Origin: Nocardia rhamnosiphila NBRC 108938
GTDB lineage: Bacteria; Actinomycetota; Actinomycetes; Mycobacteriales; Mycobacteriaceae
Assembly: GCF_000720425.1 (NCBI RefSeq)
Contig: NZ_JOAJ01000004.1
Location: 124,001 to 188,000 of the forward strand
DNA length: 64,000 bases
Direction of reading: 5' to 3'
Shown: positions 26,175 through 35,153 of the stretch, piece by piece
Layout of the letters: each line of letters starts with the position of its first letter
Numbering within the stretch: the first letter of the stretch is position 1
Position numbers and translations under genes: made by a program
Notes under the pieces: model-generated
Seen by the model: the letters and a program-made list of their open reading frames with translations, nothing else
Databases searched by the model: none
Told to the model about the DNA's origin: nothing

Positions 26175-28229
26175 CTACCGCGGGGCGGAGGCCGCGGACC
26201 CAGTGAGGGCGGCGCGCAAGGCGTCCGGTGTCGTCACCGGCAGGTCGCAGACCGATCCGCGGCACACATAGGCCGCCGCGGTGCCGTCGATCGAGGGCCG
26301 GTCGGTGAGCAGTGGGACGGTGTCCACCTCCGCCCGGACGACGACCGCACCGCCGGGCGCGTAGGCCCGCGCGACCTCCAGCAGTTCGGCATCGCCCACC
26401 GGCTGGTAGCCGGTCGTGGAGATGGCGATCTGTAACGGGCCCTGGAGCGCGGCCTCGGCCACCGTCAGCCACTGGCCGGCCGAGCGCGGCGCTTTCGCCA
26501 GCACCATCGCGCCGCGGGCGAGCGTATGTTCGGCCAGTTCCCGGTAGCGTGCGCCGCGGTCGGGCTCGACGACAGCGGAGGCGGTCAGCAGCGCTTCGGC
26601 CAGCACGGACGCCCCCGCGGGGGTGGCGCCGTCGATGGGGTCGCGCGGGCGGGCGATCAGAGTTTCGGCGTCGTCCGCGGTGTCGAACCAGCTACCGGGC
26701 TCGTCCGGGTCGGCGAAATGCGCGATCGCGGCGTCCAGGACGCGATGGATATCCGGCAGCCAGCCGGCCGAACCCGAATACTGGTGCAGCGCCAGCAGGG
26801 CGGTGGCCAGCCAGGCGTAGTCCTCGAGTACGCCGGGCGCGCTACCGGCGACCCCACCGAGCGAGGCGCGCAGCACCCGGCCGTCCACCACGTGCAGGTC
26901 CAAGAGCACCCGCGCGAGGTCGTAGGCGGCGTCGAACCAGTCGCGCCGGTCGAGGGCGCGGGCGGCTTCGCAGAGCGCGGTGATCGCCATGCAGTTCCAG
27001 GCGGTCACCGCCTTGTCGTCGCGTTCGGGCTGGGGGCGGCGCTGCCGGGCGGCGCGCAACGCGGTACGGGCGCGTTCGAGCCGCTCGCTGTCCTCCGGAT
27101 CGGCGCCTCGGGTGAGCACCGAACAGCCCTGCTCGAAGTTCCCGGCGGTGGTGACCCCGAAAACCTCCGCGGCCCAGGCGCCGTCGATGGGCCCGAGTTC
27201 GCCGACGAGCTCGGCGGGATTCCAGACGTAGGTCGCGCCCTCCACACCGGGTTTGCCCGCTTCGACGTGGGTGTCGGCGTCCAGGGCGGAGGCCAGACCG
27301 TGCGCGGTGGACAGATCGTCCAGCAGGAACTGCACGATCTCTTCGGTGATCCGGCGCGGCAGCGGATCCGCGGGAGTCCGGCGCGCCAGATGCGCGTAGA
27401 ACCGCAGCAATTGCGCATTGTCGTAGAGCATTTTCTCGAAATGCGGGACCACCCAGGCCGCGTCCACCGAATAGCGGGCGAAACCACCGCGTAGCTGGTC
27501 GTAGATGCCGCCGCGGGCCATGGCCGCCGCGGTGCGGTCCACCACTGCCCGCACCGCCGGGTCGCCGGTGCGTTCCCAGCTGCGCAGCAGACCCTCCAGC
27601 AGCGCGGAGGGTGGGAACTTCGGCGCGCCGCCGAAGCCGCCGTGGGCTTCGTCGAAATCGCGGAGCACCGCGGCCACGGCGTGGTCGAGCAGTTCGGTGG
27701 TGACGGTGAGCTCGGATTTCGGGATCCCGCCCGCCTGCTCGCGCAAAGCCGCGGCCACCTGCTCGGACGCCGTGTCCACATCGGCGCGGCGGTTACGCCA
27801 CGTATCGGTGATCGCGGTGAGCAACTGGGTGAACGACGGCATCCCGCCGCGCGGCACCTTCGGGTAATAGGTCCCGCAGTAGAACGGTTCTCCCGCCGGG
27901 GTGAGGAAGCAGGTCATCGGCCAGCCGCCCTGACCGGTCATCGCGACCGTGGCGTTCATGTACACCGCGTCCAGATCCGGGCGTTCCTCCCGATCCACTT
28001 TGATACACACGAATTCGGCGTTCATCTGCGCGGCGGTGGCCTCGTCGGCGAACGATTCGTAGGCCATCACATGACACCAGTGACAGGACGCGTACCCGAT
28101 GGACAGCAGGATCGGCACATCACGCGCGGCGGCTTCGGCCAGCGCGTCGGCGTCCCACTCCCGCCAGTGCACGGGATTGTCCGCGTGCTGACGCAGGTAC
28201 GGTGAGGTCGCGCGTCCCAGACGATTCAC
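26175..28229 (-). CDS. DUF255 thioredoxin-fold/six-hairpin protein (YyaL/SSP411 family)
   Basis: 684 residues. The N-terminal thioredoxin-like DUF255 domain begins NRLGRATSPYLRQHADNPVHW and carries the motif C49-H-W-C52 followed by HVMAYESF. The rest is an alpha/alpha barrel of the six-hairpin glycosidase type (about 200-620; KFPPSALLEGLLR, NAQLLRFYAHL, GLASALDADTH). The family is conserved from bacteria to human SPATA20; the function is uncertain and may involve redox or carbohydrate chemistry. It lies in the hlyIII-mca neighbourhood, as in M. tuberculosis. The start codon is GTG. Confidence 0.92.
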   Translation of the reverse strand: MNRLGRATSPYLRQHADNPVHWREWDADALAEAAARDVPILLSIGYASCHWCHVMAYESFADEATAAQMNAEFVCIKVDREERPDLDAVYMNATVAMTGQGGWPMTCFLTPAGEPFYCGTYYPKVPRGGMPSFTQLLTAITDTWRNRRADVDTASEQVAAALREQAGGIPKSELTVTTELLDHAVAAVLRDFDEAHGGFGGAPKFPPSALLEGLLRSWERTGDPAVRAVVDRTAAAMARGGIYDQLRGGFARYSVDAAWVVPHFEKMLYDNAQLLRFYAHLARRTPADPLPRRITEEIVQFLLDDLSTAHGLASALDADTHVEAGKPGVEGATYVWNPAELVGELGPIDGAWAAEVFGVTTAGNFEQGCSVLTRGADPEDSERLERARTALRAARQRRPQPERDDKAVTAWNCMAITALCEAARALDRRDWFDAAYDLARVLLDLHVVDGRVLRASLGGVAGSAPGVLEDYAWLATALLALHQYSGSAGWLPDIHRVLDAAIAHFADPDEPGSWFDTADDAETLIARPRDPIDGATPAGASVLAEALLTASAVVEPDRGARYRELAEHTLARGAMVLAKAPRSAGQWLTVAEAALQGPLQIAISTTGYQPVGDAELLEVARAYAPGGAVVVRAEVDTVPLLTDRPSIDGTAAAYVCRGSVCDLPVTTPDALRAALTGSAASAPR

Positions 28230-28299
28230 ACTTCCACCCTCTCACGCCTGCCGCCGCCCTGCCGAGCCCCGCGTCCGCACCCACTTCTACGGTGGAGCC

Positions 28300-28698
28300 G
28301 TGATCAGAACCGCCGCCCTGGCCCATATCCGCGACCGTCGCCTGATCCAGACCCGTTCGACCGGGAAGACCGTCTTCTACATGGCCGGCGGGAAAATCGA
28401 TTCGGGGGAGAGCCCGCTGCAGGCATTGCACCGGGAGGTCCGGGAGGAACTCGGCGTCGGCGTCACCGAGGTGAGCGAACTAGGCGTCTTCGAGGCCGAC
28501 GCCTACGGGCACACCGCCGGGACACGGCTGCATATGACCTGTTTCCTCGCCGAGGTCACCGCCGAACCCAGCCCGCTCGGTGAGATCGCCGAATTCCGCT
28601 ACTTCACCGGTGCGGAGTACGCTGCCATGCCCGAGGTCGCGCCCGGTTCACTGCTCGTTTTCGAGCACCTGCACCGGCTGGGCCTCGTCGACTGGTAG
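28300..28698 (+). CDS. NUDIX hydrolase
   Basis: 132 residues with a complete Nudix box at 31-53: Gly31, Glu37, Arg45-Glu46, Glu49-Glu50 and Gly52 in the GX5EX7REUXEEXGU pattern. The fold (RTAALAHIRDRRLIQTRS, HMTCFLAEV) suggests a MutT-like enzyme acting on a nucleotide derivative; the exact substrate cannot be read. GTG 28300 lies 6 nt after TACGGT (28288-28293), so the mRNA is probably leaderless. It is divergent from the DUF255 gene and convergent with the small membrane gene downstream. Confidence 0.92.
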   Translation: MIRTAALAHIRDRRLIQTRSTGKTVFYMAGGKIDSGESPLQALHREVREELGVGVTEVSELGVFEADAYGHTAGTRLHMTCFLAEVTAEPSPLGEIAEFRYFTGAEYAAMPEVAPGSLLVFEHLHRLGLVDW

Positions 28699-28727
28699 CC
28701 CGCGCGACCACTCACGGTCGCAGTACG

Positions 28728-29030
28728 TCACATCGGACGGTCGCGGTCCTCGGCGCCGCCGTTCGATGCGGACTCGGGCCGCCGCGGCACGCCCGGCTCG
28801 GTGCCCTCGTCGGCTTCCTGATCGGGTTCCGGATGTTCGGGTTCGAAGGTCTCCGGCAGGTTCTTCAGATGTTTGTTCATCGAACGGACCAGCAGGAACG
28901 TCCCTGCCAGCAGGATCAGCACGATCGCCAGCCCGAGCGGGGACGCCTTACCGAATTCCGGGCCGGTCGGCGTACCGGGCGTCTGTGCCAGCAGCACGGT
29001 CGCCGATACCGGGAGAGCAGCGGCCCACAT
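28728..29030 (-). CDS. Small membrane protein coupled to mca (Rv1083-like)
   Basis: 100 residues: an N-terminal Ala/Val-rich segment (1-22) that may be a signal or first helix, one clear membrane helix (PLGLAIVLILLAGTFLLV, about 31-48), a short basic stretch RSMNKHLKNLPETF, and a long acidic tail. Its ATG (29030-29028) shares one base with the mca stop, so it is translationally coupled to mca. A gene of this type follows mca in M. tuberculosis. The function is unknown. Confidence 0.8.
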   Translation of the reverse strand: MWAAALPVSATVLLAQTPGTPTGPEFGKASPLGLAIVLILLAGTFLLVRSMNKHLKNLPETFEPEHPEPDQEADEGTEPGVPRRPESASNGGAEDRDRPM

Positions 29031-29914
29031 CAGCGGTACTCGTCGGTGATACCGGCGAACAGGTCGGTCTCCGGGATATCGGTGCTGACCCGGGTACGCG
29101 CCAGTTCGAACTCCTCGGTCGGCCACAGCCGCTGCTGCATCTCCAGCGGAATGGCGAAGAACGCGCCGTTCGGATCGACCTGGGTGGCGTGGGCACGCAG
29201 TGCGTCGTCGCGGCGCGGGAAGTACTTACCGCATTCGACCTGGGTGGTGACCCGGGCCATGATGTCGCCGCGTTCCACCGCGTATTTGCGGGACCGGTCC
29301 AGCCACTCCTGCAGGGGGAACGGTTCGCCCAGCTTCTCGTACTCTTCGGCGAACACCTCCATCCGCCTGATCGTGAAGCCGTGGTCGTAGTACAGCTTCA
29401 GCGGAGTCCACGGCTCGCCCGCGTCGGGGAACTTCTCCGGATCGCCGGCGGCCTCGAACGCGGCCACCGATACCTCATGGCACCGGATATGGTCCGGGTG
29501 CGGGTAGCCACCCATTTCGTCGTAGGTGGTCATGACGTGCGGTTTGAACTCGCGGACCACCCGGACGAGCGCCTCGGTGGCCTCTTCGAGCGGGACCAGC
29601 GCGAAGGAACCCTCCGGCAGCGGCGGCAGCGGGTCGCCCTCGGGCAGTCCCGAGTCGATGAAACCCAGCCAGGTCTGCCGGACGCCCAGCGCGGCGGCCG
29701 CGGCCGCCATCTCCTCGCGCCGGATCTCGTCCATTCGCTCCAGCACCCCGGGTGTGTCCATGGCCGGGTTGAGGATGCTGCCGCGTTCCCCGCCGGTCAG
29801 CGTGACGACGAGGACATCATGTCCCTCGTCGGCGTAGCGTGCGGTGGTCGCACCGCCTTTGCTGGATTCGTCGTCGGGGTGGGCGTGCACCGCCATGAGG
29901 CGAAGGCCACTCAC
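29030..29914 (-). CDS. mca: Mycothiol S-conjugate amidase
   Basis: 294 residues of the PIG-L/MshB zinc-amidase family. The AHPDDE motif gives His12 and Asp15 as metal ligand and base; HPDHI (139-143) supplies the third ligand (His142). The C-terminal [14 protein letters not shown] and [10 protein letters not shown] fit Mca rather than MshB. Mca cleaves mycothiol-toxin conjugates to mercapturic acids for export, a detoxification step specific to mycothiol-producing actinomycetes. GTG 29914 gives the typical length; the frame continues upstream to 30112 only as overlap with the DUF4307 gene. Confidence 0.93.
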   Translation of the reverse strand: MSGLRLMAVHAHPDDESSKGGATTARYADEGHDVLVVTLTGGERGSILNPAMDTPGVLERMDEIRREEMAAAAAALGVRQTWLGFIDSGLPEGDPLPPLPEGSFALVPLEEATEALVRVVREFKPHVMTTYDEMGGYPHPDHIRCHEVSVAAFEAAGDPEKFPDAGEPWTPLKLYYDHGFTIRRMEVFAEEYEKLGEPFPLQEWLDRSRKYAVERGDIMARVTTQVECGKYFPRRDDALRAHATQVDPNGAFFAIPLEMQQRLWPTEEFELARTRVSTDIPETDLFAGITDEYR

Positions 29915-29962
29915 TTCTCGTTCACCGTCGCTCTCGGTCGCGGGTGTTCGGACTTCGTTACC

Positions 29963-29968
29963 TATAGT
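29963..29968 (+). promoter_or_regulatory. Probable -10 of the DUF4307 gene
   Basis: TATAGT lies 49 nt before the DUF4307 start codon in the divergent mca/DUF4307 gap; it is close to the TATAAT consensus and rare in this GC-rich sequence. No convincing -35 is visible. Confidence 0.4.
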
Positions 29969-30017
29969 TCCATCTGGACCGATTCTGTTCCGACCTACCC
30001 CCCGGGAGCACGAAATC

Positions 30018-30521
30018 ATGACCGATCCCACGCCGGAACCCGGCCGCCCGGACTCCCCCGGCTCTGCCGCGGCGGCTTCTCCGGACGCCGCCGATTCCGC
30101 GCGGGACCGCAACGCCGACCGCTACGGCCGGCGCACCGCGCGGCCGGATCGCCGCCTGATCGGCGTGGTACTCACGGCCGTGGTGCTGCTCGCCGGGGTC
30201 GGGGTCGCCTATCTGGGCTGGGCGAAGTTCGGTCCGAAGGACATCGAATCGGAGGAACTCGGCTACACCGTGCTCGACGATTCCTCGGTGGAGGTGCAGA
30301 TCCGGCTCACCCGGGCCGACCCGTCGAAACCGGTGGTGTGCCTGGTGCGGGCCATGTCCCGCGACCTCACCGAGGTGGGCCGGCGTGAGGTGCTGGTGCA
30401 GCCCACGGCGGGCGAGAAGACGGTGCGGCTCTCCACGGTCGTGGAGGCCTCCGAACGCCCGGCTTCCGCGGCGATCTACACCTGCACCGACAAGGTGCCC
30501 GGCTACCTGAAAACCGAGTGA
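30018..30521 (+). CDS. DUF4307 membrane protein
   Basis: 167 residues: a disordered N-terminus rich in Pro/Ala/Asp, a conserved ADRYGRR motif just before one membrane helix ([22 protein letters not shown], about 47-68), and an extracytoplasmic beta-rich domain ([26 protein letters not shown]) with two Cys. This is the DUF4307 pattern found between mca and greA in mycolic-acid bacteria (Rv1081c position). The function is unknown. ATG 30018 follows CGGGAG. Confidence 0.88.
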   Translation: MTDPTPEPGRPDSPGSAAAASPDAADSARDRNADRYGRRTARPDRRLIGVVLTAVVLLAGVGVAYLGWAKFGPKDIESEELGYTVLDDSSVEVQIRLTRADPSKPVVCLVRAMSRDLTEVGRREVLVQPTAGEKTVRLSTVVEASERPASAAIYTCTDKVPGYLKTE

Positions 30522-30855
30522 GCACGGGTTAGGACCCGGCCCGCCTGGGTATCGCAAGGGTCGTGGAAGTAGGCCGAGCAAAGTTGACCCGCTGGTAAAA
30601 ACTGGCCCGACCTGCATCTTTGTGAATCATGCTAAAATGGCTTCACACACGGTTCCGGGGCTCGGAGCCGTGTTTGCTGCATTGGCGGCCGGAGCGGTCG
30701 ATGCCGGGGAGGGTCCCGGAGTCGGACTGTCGGGGTTTTGAACTTCCCGCAGATCGCGATAGCCGTCTGCTGAAGCATGCCTGCCTGCGGGTGGGCCGTG
30801 CCGCAGTGATCAGGAATCCCGGCCTGCCGGGGACAACTACTAGGGAGTGATCGAG
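30522..30855 (+). promoter_or_regulatory. greA promoter and 5' leader
   Basis: TGCTAAAAT (30630-30638) is an extended -10 element with near-consensus TAAAAT. Transcription would start near 30645, leaving a leader of about 210 nt. The leader can form a hairpin CGGTTCCG/CGGAGCCG (about 30651-30671) and another, CCCGG/CCGGG, shortly before the ribosome site AGGGAG. A 73-codon open frame here starts before the predicted transcription start and has no homology I recognise. A regulatory leader is possible. Confidence 0.5.
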
Positions 30856-31350
30856 ATGACTGAGACCCAAGTGACCTGGCTGACCCCGGAGTCGCACGAC
30901 AGGCTCAAGAGCGAACTCGACGCGCTCATCGCCAATCGTCCGGTCATCGCCGCCGAGATCAACGAGCGCCGCGAAGAAGGCGACCTCAAGGAGAACGGCG
31001 GCTACCACGCGGCGCGCGAGGAACAGGGCCAGCAGGAGGCCCGGATCCGGCAGCTGCAGGAACTGCTGAACAATGCCAAGGTCGGCGTGGCGCCCACCAA
31101 GTCCGGTGTCGCGCTGCCCGGGTCCGTGGTGAAGGTCTACTACGACGGTGACGAGTCCGATACCGAGACCTTCCTCATCGCGACCCGCGAAGAGGGCCTG
31201 GGCAATCCCGACCTGGAGACCTACTCGCCCAGTTCCCCGCTCGGTAAGGCGCTTATCGATGCGAAGGTCGGTGAGACCCGCGAATACACCCTGCCGAACG
31301 GCAACCTCATGAAGGTGACGCTGGTCAGCGCCGAGCCGTACCACAGCTGA
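30856..31350 (+). CDS. greA: Transcription elongation factor GreA
   Basis: 164 residues in two domains. The N-terminal antiparallel coiled coil (about 1-80; [42 protein letters not shown]) carries the acidic DLKEN tip that enters the RNA polymerase secondary channel. The C-terminal FKBP-like domain contains FLIATREEG and [14 protein letters not shown]. GreA stimulates cleavage of backtracked RNA and rescues stalled polymerase. ATG 30856 is spaced correctly from AGGGAG; the GTG at 30847 is a poorer start. It ends at a strong bidirectional terminator. Confidence 0.97.
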   Translation: MTETQVTWLTPESHDRLKSELDALIANRPVIAAEINERREEGDLKENGGYHAAREEQGQQEARIRQLQELLNNAKVGVAPTKSGVALPGSVVKVYYDGDESDTETFLIATREEGLGNPDLETYSPSSPLGKALIDAKVGETREYTLPNGNLMKVTLVSAEPYHS

Positions 31351-31403
31351 GACCACCGGTCCGGGCGCGGCGCACTCCGCCGGCACCGGACCGCATGACG
31401 ACG

Positions 31404-31441
31404 CGAGCGGCCGCATCCGTTTTCCCGGATACGGCCGCTCG
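31404..31441. terminator. Bidirectional terminator between greA and metB
   Basis: A stem of about 16 bp with one mismatch (arms CGAGCGGCCG-ATCCG) and a T-rich loop, lying between the convergent greA and metB stops. A weaker GGTCCGG/CCGGACC pair precedes it. Confidence 0.8.
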
Positions 31442-31488
31442 TTCATGTCCTGCGTGTCTCCCGAATACTCGGTGGTGCCCCGGCGGGT

Positions 31489-32631
31489 TCAGCTCAGAGC
31501 TTGCTCGAGGTCGGCCAGCAGATCGCTGATGTCCTCGATTCCCACTGACAGCCTTACCAGATCATCGGGCACTTCCAAAAGCGACCCTGCTGTAGAGGCA
31601 TGGGTCATGGCCGCCGGATGCTCGATCAGCGACTCGATTCCCCCCAGCGATTCGGCGAGTGTGAACACCTTCGTCCGCGAGCACAGATCGCGGGCGGCAT
31701 CGGGGCCACCGGCCAGCCGCACCGAGATCATTCCGCCGAACCGCCGCATCTGCTTGTCGGCGACGGCGTGGCCGGGGTGCTCGGGCAGCCCCGGGTAGAT
31801 CACATGGCTGATCGCGGGATTCCGGGACAGGAATTCGGCCAGGGTCTCGGCGTTGTCGCAGTGCCGGTCCATCCGCAGGGCGAGCGTCTTGGTACCGCGC
31901 ATCGTGAGGTAGGCGTCGAAGGGGCCCGGTACCGCGCCGGCGCCGTTCTGCAGGAAGGCGAAGGCCGAGTCGAGCTGGGCGTCGTCGGTGACGAGCGCGC
32001 CGCCGATGACATCGGAGTGCCCGCCCAGATACTTCGTCGTCGAATGCACCACGACATCGGCGCCGAGCAGCAGCGGCTGCTGCAGGTACGGGGTGGCGAA
32101 CGTGTTGTCGACGACCAATTTGGCGCCGGAAGTGTGCGCGATATCGGCAAGTGCCGGGATATCGCCGATATTGAGCAGCGGATTGGTGGGCGATTCCACC
32201 CAGATGAGTTTTGTGTTCGGGCGGATCGCGGCGCGCATCGCGTCGATATCGGTGATCGCGGCCGGGGAATGCTCGATTCCCCATTCGGTGAACACCTTGT
32301 CGATCAACCGGAAGGTGCCGCCGTAGGCGTCGTCGGGGATGACGATATGGTCGCCGGGGCGCAACATCGCCCGCAGCGCACAGTCGGTGGCCGCCATCCC
32401 CGAGGCGAATGCCCGGCCGTAGCGGCCGACTTCGAGGGACGCCAGATTGGCCTCCAGCACCGTCCGGGTGGGGTTGCCGGTGCGCGCGTATTCATAGCCG
32501 TCCCGCAGTCCACCCACCCCGTCCTGGGCGAAGGTGGAACTGGCATAGATGGGCACGTTCACCGCGCCGGTCCGGGGGTCGGGATCGTAACCGGCGTGCA
32601 CAGCCCTGGTGGTGAATCCCAGTTCGCTCAT
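31489..32631 (-). CDS. metB: Cystathionine gamma-synthase
   Basis: 380 residues of the Cys/Met-metabolism PLP family. The PLP lysine is Lys200 in VVHSTTKYLGGH; YEYARTGNPTR (47-57) and VVDNTFATPYLQQP (173-186) are also signatures. MetB joins an activated homoserine with cysteine to give cystathionine on the way to methionine; related lyases share these motifs, but the position opposite greA matches M. tuberculosis metB. A cbs gene lies 4 kb away. ATG 32631 is 6 nt after TATGGT, so the mRNA is probably leaderless. Confidence 0.92.
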   Translation of the reverse strand: MSELGFTTRAVHAGYDPDPRTGAVNVPIYASSTFAQDGVGGLRDGYEYARTGNPTRTVLEANLASLEVGRYGRAFASGMAATDCALRAMLRPGDHIVIPDDAYGGTFRLIDKVFTEWGIEHSPAAITDIDAMRAAIRPNTKLIWVESPTNPLLNIGDIPALADIAHTSGAKLVVDNTFATPYLQQPLLLGADVVVHSTTKYLGGHSDVIGGALVTDDAQLDSAFAFLQNGAGAVPGPFDAYLTMRGTKTLALRMDRHCDNAETLAEFLSRNPAISHVIYPGLPEHPGHAVADKQMRRFGGMISVRLAGGPDAARDLCSRTKVFTLAESLGGIESLIEHPAAMTHASTAGSLLEVPDDLVRLSVGIEDISDLLADLEQALS

Positions 32632-32749
32632 ACCCCCACCATAAAGGTCCTACGCCGCACAGCCGCACGCCGGGCGGCCGACGTGTGAGCAGGCTCGCGC
32701 CCTGGTCCGAGCCGTCCGCACGACAGCCGTCGGCGATTACCCTGAGGCC

Positions 32750-33925
32750 ATGAGGACCGTCGCCGAACTGTTCGCCACAGATTCACTGCTGACCGGGGAG
32801 GAACGGGAAATCCGCGATACGGTCGCGGCCTTCACCGACCGGCATATCCGGCCGCATATCGCGGAGTGGTTCGAGGCCGGGGAATTCCCGGTGCGCGATA
32901 TCGCGCCGGAACTCGGGAAGCTGGGCGTACTCGGGATGCACCTGGAGGGTTACGGCTGCGCCGGCCTGCCTGCCACCGCGTACGGGCTGGCCTGCCAGGA
33001 ATTGGAAGCGGCCGACTCCGGGCTCAGGTCGCTGGTGTCGGTCCAGGGATCGCTGGCGATGACCGCCCTGCACAAATACGGCTCCGAGGAACAGAAACAA
33101 CAGTGGTTACCGGATATGGCGGCCGGGCACACGATCGGCTGTTTCGGTCTGACCGAACCGGATTTCGGATCCAACCCCGGTGGAATGCGCACGCGGGCGC
33201 GCCGCGACGGCGGCGACTGGGTGCTCAACGGATCGAAGATGTGGATCACCAACGGGTCGGTGGCCGATATCGCCGTGGTGTGGGCTCGGGCGGAGACCGG
33301 CGGAAAGGATATCGTGCACGGTTTCCTGGTGCCCGCGGGTACGCCCGGGTTCACGGCCCGGGAAATGAAGGGGAAGCTCTCACTACGTGCCTCGGTCACA
33401 TCCGAACTCGATCTCGACGAGGTACGGCTGCCGGCCGACGCGATACTACCGGGGGCGTCCGGTCTGTCGGGCCCGCTGGCGTGCCTGGGTGAGGCACGGT
33501 TCGGAATAATCTTCGGCGCGCTCGGGGCCGCCCGCGACTGTTTGAGTGCGACCATCGAATATTCGCGCACTCGCGAGGTTTTCGATAAACCGCTGGCCGC
33601 CTACCAACTCACCCAGGCGAAATTGGCGGATATGGCATTGGAATTGGGTAAGGGCCAGCTGCTGGCACTGCACCTGGGGCGCCTGAAGGATCGCGGCGAA
33701 CTGACCCCGGAGCAGGTGAGCGCGGGGAAACTGAACAGCACCCGCGAGGCCCTCGCGATTGCCCGGGAGTGCCGCACCGTATTGGGCGCCAACGGCATCA
33801 CCCTCGACTACCCGGTGCTGCGGCACGCGAACAACCTCGAATCGGTCCTCACCTACGAGGGCACCGCGGAGGTCCACCAGCTGGTGCTCGGCAAGGCGCT
33901 CACCGATGCGTCGGCGTTCCGCTGA
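32750..33925 (+). CDS. Acyl-CoA dehydrogenase, glutaryl-CoA dehydrogenase-like
   Basis: 391 residues with acyl-CoA dehydrogenase signatures: GCFGLTEPDFGSNPGGM (FAD/substrate motif), WITNG, and catalytic Glu370 in YEGTAEVHQLVLG. The segment SGLRSLVSVQGSLAM and the C-terminal catalytic Glu position are those of glutaryl-CoA dehydrogenases, which oxidatively decarboxylate glutaryl-CoA in lysine/tryptophan breakdown. Other short-chain substrates are possible. ATG 32750 lies exactly 6 nt after TACCCT (32738-32743), a strong leaderless candidate. It is divergent from metB. Confidence 0.9.
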   Translation: MRTVAELFATDSLLTGEEREIRDTVAAFTDRHIRPHIAEWFEAGEFPVRDIAPELGKLGVLGMHLEGYGCAGLPATAYGLACQELEAADSGLRSLVSVQGSLAMTALHKYGSEEQKQQWLPDMAAGHTIGCFGLTEPDFGSNPGGMRTRARRDGGDWVLNGSKMWITNGSVADIAVVWARAETGGKDIVHGFLVPAGTPGFTAREMKGKLSLRASVTSELDLDEVRLPADAILPGASGLSGPLACLGEARFGIIFGALGAARDCLSATIEYSRTREVFDKPLAAYQLTQAKLADMALELGKGQLLALHLGRLKDRGELTPEQVSAGKLNSTREALAIARECRTVLGANGITLDYPVLRHANNLESVLTYEGTAEVHQLVLGKALTDASAFR

Positions 33926-33986
33926 CGTTACGAGTGGGTAGGCGCCACTTGTCATTTCGCGCGCAGCAACGTTCCGTTTCCGGCGA

Positions 33987-34007
33987 ATACATTGCCTCAC
34001 AATGTAT
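33987..34007. promoter_or_regulatory. AT-rich inverted repeat upstream of DUF4254 gene
   Basis: ATACATTG and CAATGTAT are perfect 8-bp arms around a 5-nt loop. The low GC content stands out from the surroundings. It may be an operator for the downstream gene (start at 34151) or a short transcription-stop hairpin for the upstream one (stop at 33925). Confidence 0.45.
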
Positions 34008-34150
34008 CCCGCAGGCGCGGAGGACATTGTTACCAACCGTCATCGGCGAGCCATCTCGGTGTCACCCATGAGCCGGTCCGGCGGCGCACTCTGATATTTG
34101 CGCCCGGCGCGGATCCGAAAACGCCCGGGTGCCGTACAGGGAGGTGCGCC

Positions 34151-34672
34151 ATGAACTCGCAATCGCCCGGCCCGGGCAATCGTCGACCGTCCACCCCGGC
34201 CAGATCCGCCCCCGGCGTGAAAGCCGCGCGGAATTCACGCGAACGCGCCACCGCCTGTCGATTACCCGATCAACGCGAGCTGGTGGCCGCGTTCACCGAG
34301 GCCGAGGGTCGCGAAACCGGTGAGCCCCTGCTCACCTGGGCGACCGGCCTCGCGGATCTGCATCGCCGCCGGCACGGCGACCCGCTGGCGACTGCCGGAA
34401 TAGACTGCCGCCGAGCAGAACTCGTCGCGCTGATCGATCACTGGATCGGCACCGAGCCGCCCGGACGGCAGGTCCGGCGACAGCGCGACGATTCCTTCGG
34501 CGCCACGATCGACCGCATGGCGGCCGCCCACGTACACGCCAACCATCTGCTGCACCACGCCGAACGTGTCTCCGACGACCGAGTGCACGCGGCCTGGTAC
34601 CGGCTGGCGCTACTGGCCGACGAATGGACCGATCTGGTGGCCGGGGCCCAGCCGGTCCGGCGCCGGGCCTGA
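34151..34672 (+). CDS. DUF4254 family protein
   Basis: 173 residues, soluble and mostly helical. A basic, Pro/Ser-rich N-terminus (1-35) precedes the DUF4254-like core: LVALIDHWIGTEPPG and DSFGATIDRMAAAHVHANHLL, followed by HAAWYRLALLADEWTDLVAG. Proteins with this domain occur in Nocardia and Pseudonocardia; the function is unknown. ATG 34151 follows GGGAGG with 6-nt spacing. It is co-oriented with the DUF6401-like gene 81 nt downstream, which has its own promoter. The family assignment is from memory of the motif. Confidence 0.65.
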   Translation: MNSQSPGPGNRRPSTPARSAPGVKAARNSRERATACRLPDQRELVAAFTEAEGRETGEPLLTWATGLADLHRRRHGDPLATAGIDCRRAELVALIDHWIGTEPPGRQVRRQRDDSFGATIDRMAAAHVHANHLLHHAERVSDDRVHAAWYRLALLADEWTDLVAGAQPVRRRA

Positions 34673-34753
34673 GTCGCCCCGGGGCCTATCACCTGCAGAA
34701 ATGCGCGGCAGATCACAATTCGATAAATGACGGCGCGTTGTTACCATTGGGTT

Positions 34754-35092
34754 ATGTTCGCCCTGGGTCCCCGTGTGTTCGAGATCTCCGCCCGCCGCTA
34801 TCTGGAGGGTATCCACCGGACCCACGGGGCGCCGGCCTTCGCGGCTGCCGCCGCACTGCCGGGGCTGTCCGCACAGCTGGATCAGCACGCTGCCGCCGTC
34901 CGCGACATTCTGGACCTCGGGATCGATACGGCCGGGCGGATACCCCCGGCCGTCCTGCTGGCCGGATACATGCGGGGACTACTGGAGGATCGGACCGCAC
35001 CGGTCACCGAACCCGCCGACTGGGCCACCGCCGAATGGCTGCACCTGCGGCTGGCCGGCGCCTGCCTGCAGGCCGGGTACTCGGCCCGATGA
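34754..35092 (+). CDS. DUF6401-like small protein
   Basis: 112 residues, helical: AAAALPGLSAQLDQHAAAVRDILDLGID is a characteristic run of the DUF6401 family ('natural product biosynthesis protein' in databases), followed by PPAVLLAGYMRGLLED. The actual role is unknown. ATG 34754 is preceded by TGTTACCAT (34739-34747), an extended -10 ending 6 nt before the start, so the mRNA is very probably leaderless; this rules out the ATG at 34727. Confidence 0.7.
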   Translation: MFALGPRVFEISARRYLEGIHRTHGAPAFAAAAALPGLSAQLDQHAAAVRDILDLGIDTAGRIPPAVLLAGYMRGLLEDRTAPVTEPADWATAEWLHLRLAGACLQAGYSAR

Positions 35093-35153
35093 ACGACTTC
35101 CGCCGTGCACCGGAGCTCCGGTGCACGGCGGACGAGAGTCGGGAAAGCGGCGC

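Noticed and set aside
30629..30850. A 73-codon frame in the greA leader
   Set aside because: Its ATG overlaps the predicted -10 element, so it would precede the transcription start. It has no conserved features.
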